The notes beneath the pieces were generated by a model. It had not been told where the DNA came from. It did no database searches and saw only the letters and a program-made list of their open reading frames with translations. Made by a program: the position numbers and the translations under genes. DNA of 8,432 bases from Candidatus Nomurabacteria bacterium (GTDB lineage Bacteria > Patescibacteriota > Minisyncoccia > Phycocordibacterales > UBA9973). Positions 5,078 through 8,432 of the stretch are shown in pieces. The stretch is taken from NCBI GenBank assembly GCA_943356455.1, contig CALRFB010000023.1:1-8432 (forward strand), read 5' to 3'. Position 1 is the first letter of the stretch. Each line of letters starts with the position of its first letter.

Positions 5078-6112
5078 ATGTCTACGCAGTCCAACTCAAT
5101 TTTTTTCATCGAAGTCGATAAGATTGTTCCCAATCCATACCAACCACGTCGTGAATTCGAAGAAGCGCCACTTCGCGATCTTGCAGATTCGATCCGTCAG
5201 TACGGCCTATTGCAACCGCTCACCGTATCTCGCAATGAACGCGAAACAGAAACTGGCGGACTGGTTACAGAATACGAGCTCATAGCTGGCGAACGTCGTT
5301 TACGTGCTTCAAAACTTGCCGGTATCCGAGAAGTACCATGCCTCATCCGTGTCGGAGACAATCCGATGACAAAACTCGAGCTCGCAATTATTGAAAACGT
5401 ACAGCGTGAAAACTTGAATGCAGTTGAACGTGCCCGAGCTTTCCACCGATTGTCCGAAGAGTTCAAATTCAACTTTGTGGAAATCGGAAAAAAAGTTGGT
5501 AAAAGCCGTGAATACGTTTCAAATACCGTGCGCATCCTCATGCTCCCACAAGATATTTTGAATGCACTATCCGAAGGCAAAATATCCGAAGGTCATACAC
5601 GACCGCTTATGATGTTAAACGATCGTCCCGAAGAACAAATCGTTTTGTTTAAAGAAATTATGGTGAAGCGTATTTCTGTGCGGGAAGCCGAACGCATCGC
5701 CCGACGGATTGCTTTTGAAAAGGCACGTAAAAAGGAATTGCTCCCAGATCCGGAAATTATGGAAATGGAAGAGACACTCCAAGATGCGCTTGGTACACGC
5801 GTGCATATTGAGAAAAAAGATGTCGGTGGCAAAATCATGATCGACTATTTCTCGCCAGAAGATTTGCACCACATTTTAACGATGATTCAGCACGGACGCG
5901 AAAATGTTCCAGGAGCTCATGCCGTATCTGGGTCTGGTGCATTGCTTGAACGTTTTGTGGCTGCCAATCCCGACATTGTCACTATTGAAACTCAAGTTGC
6001 GGGCGCTGAAGTTCCATTTGAGCCAGTAGACGACCGCAATGAAGAAGAAATAAAACGAGATGAAGAAGCCAAAGAGTCTGATCTCTATAGTTTGAAAGAT
6101 TTTTCAATCTAG
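5078..6112 (+). CDS. parB: ParB/Noc-family chromosome partition protein with extended C terminus
   Basis: ParB binds parS sites, hydrolyses CTP to clamp and slide on DNA, and works with ParA in chromosome segregation. The 344-residue protein shows NPYQPR (19-24), the nucleotide-binding box GERRLRAS (71-78), ENVQRENLN (106-114), a helix-turn-helix around FVEIGKKVGKSREYVSNTV (133-151) and a C-terminal dimerisation segment GGKIMIDYFSPEDLHHIL (250-267). About 77 residues follow that segment, where most ParB proteins end; the last 30 or so are strongly acidic (EEEIKRDEEAKESD). The frame runs upstream to an ATG at 4928, but that start lies inside tRNA-Leu(CAA), so I use 5078, where MSTQSNSIFFIEVDKI begins just ahead of the ParB core and six bases after a -10 box. 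No parA lies next to it, and I found no copy of the classical parS sequence in the window. Confidence 0.94.
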   Translation: MSTQSNSIFFIEVDKIVPNPYQPRREFEEAPLRDLADSIRQYGLLQPLTVSRNERETETGGLVTEYELIAGERRLRASKLAGIREVPCLIRVGDNPMTKLELAIIENVQRENLNAVERARAFHRLSEEFKFNFVEIGKKVGKSREYVSNTVRILMLPQDILNALSEGKISEGHTRPLMMLNDRPEEQIVLFKEIMVKRISVREAERIARRIAFEKARKKELLPDPEIMEMEETLQDALGTRVHIEKKDVGGKIMIDYFSPEDLHHILTMIQHGRENVPGAHAVSGSGALLERFVAANPDIVTIETQVAGAEVPFEPVDDRNEEEIKRDEEAKESDLYSLKDFSI

Positions 6113-6124
6113 TGCATGCATACT

Positions 6125-6154
6125 AAAAAAAGCACAGAAGAGATCTGTGCTTTT
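6125..6154. terminator. Bidirectional terminator between parB and the small membrane protein gene
   Basis: GCACAGA (6132-6138) pairs with TCTGTGC (6144-6150) around the loop AGAGA, with A7 before it and T4 after it. On the minus strand the hairpin is followed by seven T residues, a canonical terminator for the small membrane protein gene. On the plus strand it ends parB with a shorter T run. Confidence 0.85.
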
Positions 6155-6168
6155 GCTGTGAGTGGTGT

Positions 6169-6501
6169 TTAGTTTAAACTTGGCTCAGTTACCATAACTG
6201 GATACCCTGTAGATTTTACACCCCGTGCTTTCATTTCTTTTAAGTCGTGCACTGTTCGTATAACAGTACCAACTTCCAGGTTATTTCCTTGAAATACATC
6301 TTTTTTAATAAAGTATCTTTTCTTGTCGGGGTGAATGGCTTCAATAACCATGTCCGCATCAATTATCGAAATTACTCGAAAGTTCAGACGCGGTAGATTG
6401 TTTGTGTAAGTCATTACCTCTCCACGATATGTGTTTATACCCGCGAGGTAGGCAATGAAGCAAGCAAAGCCTGCAAGGAATAACCAAAATGCTGTTGTCA
6501 T
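6169..6501 (-). CDS. Small membrane-anchored protein, unknown function
   Basis: With the start at 6501 the product is 110 residues: MTTAFWLFLAGFACFIAYLAGI forms one N-terminal membrane helix, followed by about 85 soluble residues rich in beta-strand-like segments (FRVISIIDADMVIEAI, RYFIKKDVF, VGTVIRTVHDL). I do not recognise a family. The frame extends upstream to an ATG at 6561, but a strong promoter (TTGACT-17-TATTAT, 6541-6569) would start transcription near 6534, downstream of that ATG, and the longer form would put a charged, irregular peptide ahead of the helix. It lies 98 bases after rel in the same direction. No terminator is evident in that gap, so it may also be reached by read-through from rel. 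It ends at a canonical hairpin. Confidence 0.75.
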   Translation of the reverse strand: MTTAFWLFLAGFACFIAYLAGINTYRGEVMTYTNNLPRLNFRVISIIDADMVIEAIHPDKKRYFIKKDVFQGNNLEVGTVIRTVHDLKEMKARGVKSTGYPVMVTEPSLN

Positions 6502-6540
6502 AGATATGTTTTTAAGGGTTAGAATGAATTTCTTATTTAT

Positions 6541-6569
6541 ATAATAGCATATTTTATACAAAAAGTCAA
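6541..6569 (-). promoter_or_regulatory. Strong promoter of the small membrane protein gene
   Basis: On the minus strand, TTGACT (6564-6569) is followed after 17 bases by TATTAT (6541-6546), preceded by an extended -10 TGC. Transcription should begin near 6534, giving a leader of about 33 bases to the ATG at 6501. This is one of the best promoter matches in the window. Confidence 0.7.
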
Positions 6570-6599
6570 TACCCCTAAAAAAAGAAGTTTTTGCAGTAC

Positions 6600-8093
6600 T
6601 TATTTTGTAGATTTAAATCTATTCCAAATATACTTGTTGAGTAGCGAATGATCGTCAACATATGTTCGGATGTGTTTACGTGCAACTGTCGTCTTGGCAC
6701 AGTCAAGCCATTTGGATGTTGGATGTGCATCGCTCTTTGTCACGATTTCTACAATATCGTTTACGTGAAGTGATGAAGTGATCGGTACCATTTTGCCATT
6801 TACTTTAGCGGCAGATATATGGTTACCAATATCAGAATGGACTGCGTATCCAAAATCAATCGGGCAAGCACCATCGGGCAAATCGATCACGTCACCTTTA
6901 GGTGTAAATACGAAAATGCGATCTTTGAAAAAATCCATTCTCAAGTTTTGCATAAATTGCCCTGATTCATTGACGATGCGCGACAATTCGCGGAATTCAT
7001 CTACCCAGGCATATTTGCCAGTTTTTTGATTTGTTTTGTCATTACTTTCAAATTCTTTATATGCAAAATGCGAGGCGATACCATATTCAGCAATACCGTG
7101 CATTTCAGGTGTACGAATTTGGATTTCAACAATACCGCCGTCGCCAGTAAAAATCGTTGTGTGAAGTGATTGGTAGCCATTGAGTTTAGGAAGCGCTATA
7201 TAGTCCTTGATACGATCTGGTACGGGTTTCCAAAGCATGTGAACAAGTCCGAGAGTTCGGTAGCAGTCTTCAATGTTTGGTAAGATCACCCGCAATGCCA
7301 TAATGTCATATATTTTATCCGGATCATGTTTATACCGCTGGAGTTTTTTCCATAACGAATACTTGTGCTTGATCCGGTGACTCATCTTTATCGTGTGTAT
7401 ATGTTGTCGCGTGAGTTCGCGTTCAAGCGAAGACTGCACAGCAGAAATATTTTGTTCAGAAACAGTTTTCTTTTCATTTAAAAAAGTTTCGATTTCGGCA
7501 TACTCTTTTGGGTATGCATAAGGGAATGCGGCGTCTTCAAGTTCGCCTTTGAGCTTACCGATACCGAGACGGTGGGCAAGTGGAGCATATATTTCGATTG
7601 ATTCAAGTGCAATACGACGCTGCTTTTCTGGATTAACAAATTCTAGAGTTTGCAAATTGTGGAGACGGTCAGCGAGCTTGATCATGAGTACGCGAAAATC
7701 CGATGCCATGGCGACAAAGAATTTGCGTAGCGATTCGGCGTGACGTTCACGACCGCGGTATTTAACTTTACCAAGTTTGGTAACACCTTCGACAAGAAAA
7801 AAAATATCGTCACCGAATGCCTCTTTGATTTCAGATTCAGTGGCTTTGCCGTCTTCGATGGTGTCGTGTAGAAGTCCCGCAGCTATGGTTGTCGCATCCA
7901 TGCCATACCGCGCCAAGTTTTTAGCAGTAGCAACGACATGATTGAAGTACGGTTCACCAGATGCACGCTTCTGACCCTCGTGAGCTTTCTCCGAAAAATC
8001 ATATGCCTTATTTATAAGCGCAATATCTGCCTCGCTCGGGGCGTAGTTGTCGATAAGCGTAATAATAGCATTGGGATTGCTAGGAGATTCCAT
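6600..8093 (-). CDS. rel: Rel/SpoT-family (p)ppGpp synthetase/hydrolase, C-terminally short
   Basis: This is the stringent-response enzyme that makes and breaks (p)ppGpp. The 497-residue protein has an HD hydrolase domain (His52, LLHDTIEDG 74-82 with His76-Asp77, KLADRLHNL 139-147 with Asp142), a synthetase domain (HKYSLWKKL 243-251, YDIMALRV 262-269, RIKD 294-297, YIALPKLNGYQSLHT 298-312, VEIQIRT 322-328) and a TGS domain (about 391-452). The RIKD sequence fits the R-x-K-D type of bifunctional Rel/SpoT rather than the E-x-D-D type of synthetase-only RelA. The hydrolase motif is intact, so both activities are expected. Typical long Rel proteins are over 700 residues; here the protein stops about 45 residues after TGS and lacks the zinc-finger and ACT regions. 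No remnant of them is visible downstream. The ATG at 8093 lies six bases after an AATAAT box. It diverges from a secreted-protein gene. Confidence 0.95.
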   Translation of the reverse strand: MESPSNPNAIITLIDNYAPSEADIALINKAYDFSEKAHEGQKRASGEPYFNHVVATAKNLARYGMDATTIAAGLLHDTIEDGKATESEIKEAFGDDIFFLVEGVTKLGKVKYRGRERHAESLRKFFVAMASDFRVLMIKLADRLHNLQTLEFVNPEKQRRIALESIEIYAPLAHRLGIGKLKGELEDAAFPYAYPKEYAEIETFLNEKKTVSEQNISAVQSSLERELTRQHIHTIKMSHRIKHKYSLWKKLQRYKHDPDKIYDIMALRVILPNIEDCYRTLGLVHMLWKPVPDRIKDYIALPKLNGYQSLHTTIFTGDGGIVEIQIRTPEMHGIAEYGIASHFAYKEFESNDKTNQKTGKYAWVDEFRELSRIVNESGQFMQNLRMDFFKDRIFVFTPKGDVIDLPDGACPIDFGYAVHSDIGNHISAAKVNGKMVPITSSLHVNDIVEIVTKSDAHPTSKWLDCAKTTVARKHIRTYVDDHSLLNKYIWNRFKSTK

Positions 8094-8099
8094 CTAATC

Positions 8100-8108
8100 A
8101 TTATTACA
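8100..8108 (-). promoter_or_regulatory. Extended -10 box of rel
   Basis: TGT-AATAAT on the minus strand (-10 at 8100-8105, TG element at 8106-8108) is followed by six bases (GATTAG) and the rel ATG, predicting a leaderless mRNA. Two tandem repeats occupy the -35 region instead of a recognisable hexamer. Confidence 0.45.
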
Positions 8109-8113
8109 CAGAG

Positions 8114-8130
8114 GGACTATTCGGACTATT
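8114..8130. repeat. Tandem GGACTATT repeat in the divergent rel promoter region
   Basis: GGACTATT occurs at 8114-8121 and again at 8123-8130, a nine-base period close to one helix turn. The second copy overlaps the -35 hexamer (8129-8134) of the rightward gene, and both cover the -35 region of rel. This is a good position for an operator controlling both genes, but no binding protein is known from the window. Confidence 0.45.
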
Positions 8131-8156
8131 GACAAAATACTATTTTCAGGTAGAAT
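8129..8156 (+). promoter_or_regulatory. Promoter of the rightward secreted-protein gene
   Basis: A perfect TTGACA (8129-8134) is followed after 16 bases by TAGAAT (8151-8156). Transcription should start near 8163, leaving a leader of about 20 bases with no Shine-Dalgarno sequence before the ATG at 8183. Confidence 0.7.
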
Positions 8157-8182
8157 AAGATAAACAAATAAAACTCTCTACA

Positions 8183-8432
8183 ATGGAAAAAGAAAATAAA
8201 CAGCGAGCATGGATACATACACTTATGGTGCTCGTCCTGAGCATATTACTGTGTTGCACTCACTTTGCCCGAGGTCAGTCTTCGGATAGCGGTGGCAATA
8301 CTGGAGATGAAAGCTCGTATACGCCTATGGGAAACAATGCTTTCACGTACGATATATTTGCTTCTGAATCTTTTGGGGACCATAAAGTCACCAGACAGAC
8401 AGTCAATTGGGGTGGCAACTTTGTACGCTATC
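8183..8432 (+). CDS. Start of a secreted or membrane-exported protein, unknown function (3' end outside window)
   Basis: The frame is open from the ATG to the right edge (83 codons). The N terminus is a clear export signal: a charged MEKENKQR, a hydrophobic stretch with LMVLVLSILLCC, then FARG-QSSDSGG, with signal peptidase I cleavage plausible after the ARG. LLCC is a poor lipobox, so lipidation is less likely. The mature part begins with a Ser/Gly/Asn-rich linker (SSDSGGNTGDESS) followed by NAFTYDIFASESFGD and TVNWGGNF. I do not recognise a family from this fragment. A near-consensus promoter lies directly upstream, and the gene diverges from rel. Confidence 0.7.
   Translation, partial: MEKENKQRAWIHTLMVLVLSILLCCTHFARGQSSDSGGNTGDESSYTPMGNNAFTYDIFASESFGDHKVTRQTVNWGGNFVRY

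Noticed and set aside
5008..6125. Direct repeat ATGCATACTA at 5008-5017 and 6116-6125, flanking parB
   Set aside because: Dozens of exact 10-base repeat pairs are expected by chance in 8.4 kb, and there is no other sign of a mobile element around parB.
4206..6180. Shared palindrome GTTTAAACT at 4206-4214 and 6172-6180
   Set aside because: It is a short A/T-rich match, and the second copy is within the coding end of the small membrane protein. No common context was found.
6502..6561. Longer N terminus for the small membrane protein from the ATG at 6561
   Set aside because: The added region overlaps the -10 box and spacer of a strong promoter whose predicted start lies downstream of that ATG.
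1..8432. CRISPR arrays, insertion sequences, attachment sites and classical parS sites
   Set aside because: I saw no spaced repeat series, no transposase or integrase motifs, no tRNA-end duplication and no full match to the parS palindrome.

Overview
The window looks like a chromosomal segment of a small-genome bacterium of the Candidate Phyla Radiation (Patescibacteria). This is inferred from compact short proteins, almost no Shine-Dalgarno sequences, A/T-rich intergenic regions with TTGACA/TATAAT-type promoters sitting very close to start codons, tRNAs without an encoded CCA end, and a shortened RelA/SpoT protein. TGA is used as a stop (the lipoprotein gene at 4223-4732) and the only tRNA-Trp has a CCA anticodon, so lineages that recode UGA are unlikely. 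No phylogenetic search was possible, so the assignment is tentative.

Layout. Bases 2-2643 (+) hold a flavin-based redox cassette: the end of an FMN_bind-domain protein, an ApbE-type flavin transferase separated from it by one stop codon in the same frame, and a 503-residue fusion of an NqrB/RnfD-like membrane domain with a ferredoxin-NADP reductase-like FAD/NAD(P)H domain. A tRNA-Trp (2696-2766) and a standalone fasciclin-domain protein (2854-3252) follow. On the minus strand, converging on the fasciclin gene across a shared hairpin, lies miaA (tRNA dimethylallyltransferase, 3280-4137). A secreted lipoprotein of unknown function (4223-4732, +) diverges from miaA. Two tandem tRNA-Leu genes (CAG and CAA anticodons, minus) follow, then a ParB/Noc-family chromosome-partition protein with a long acidic tail (5078-6112, +). 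Then come a small membrane-anchored unknown (6169-6501, minus), a Rel/SpoT (p)ppGpp synthetase/hydrolase cut off after the TGS domain (6600-8093, minus) and, divergently, the start of a secreted protein (8183 onward, +) that runs off the window.

How it works together (inference). The first three genes form a plausible electron route: NAD(P)H to FAD in the reductase domain, through the membrane domain, to the covalently bound flavin of the FMN_bind protein, with ApbE attaching that flavin. The MiaA gene lies between two of its expected tRNA substrates (Trp-CCA and Leu-CAA, both with A36-A37-A38). Three bidirectional hairpin terminators punctuate the convergent boundaries, and two share the same ATCCCC/GGGGAT core. 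Several genes have a -10 box placed exactly six bases before ATG, which predicts leaderless mRNAs.
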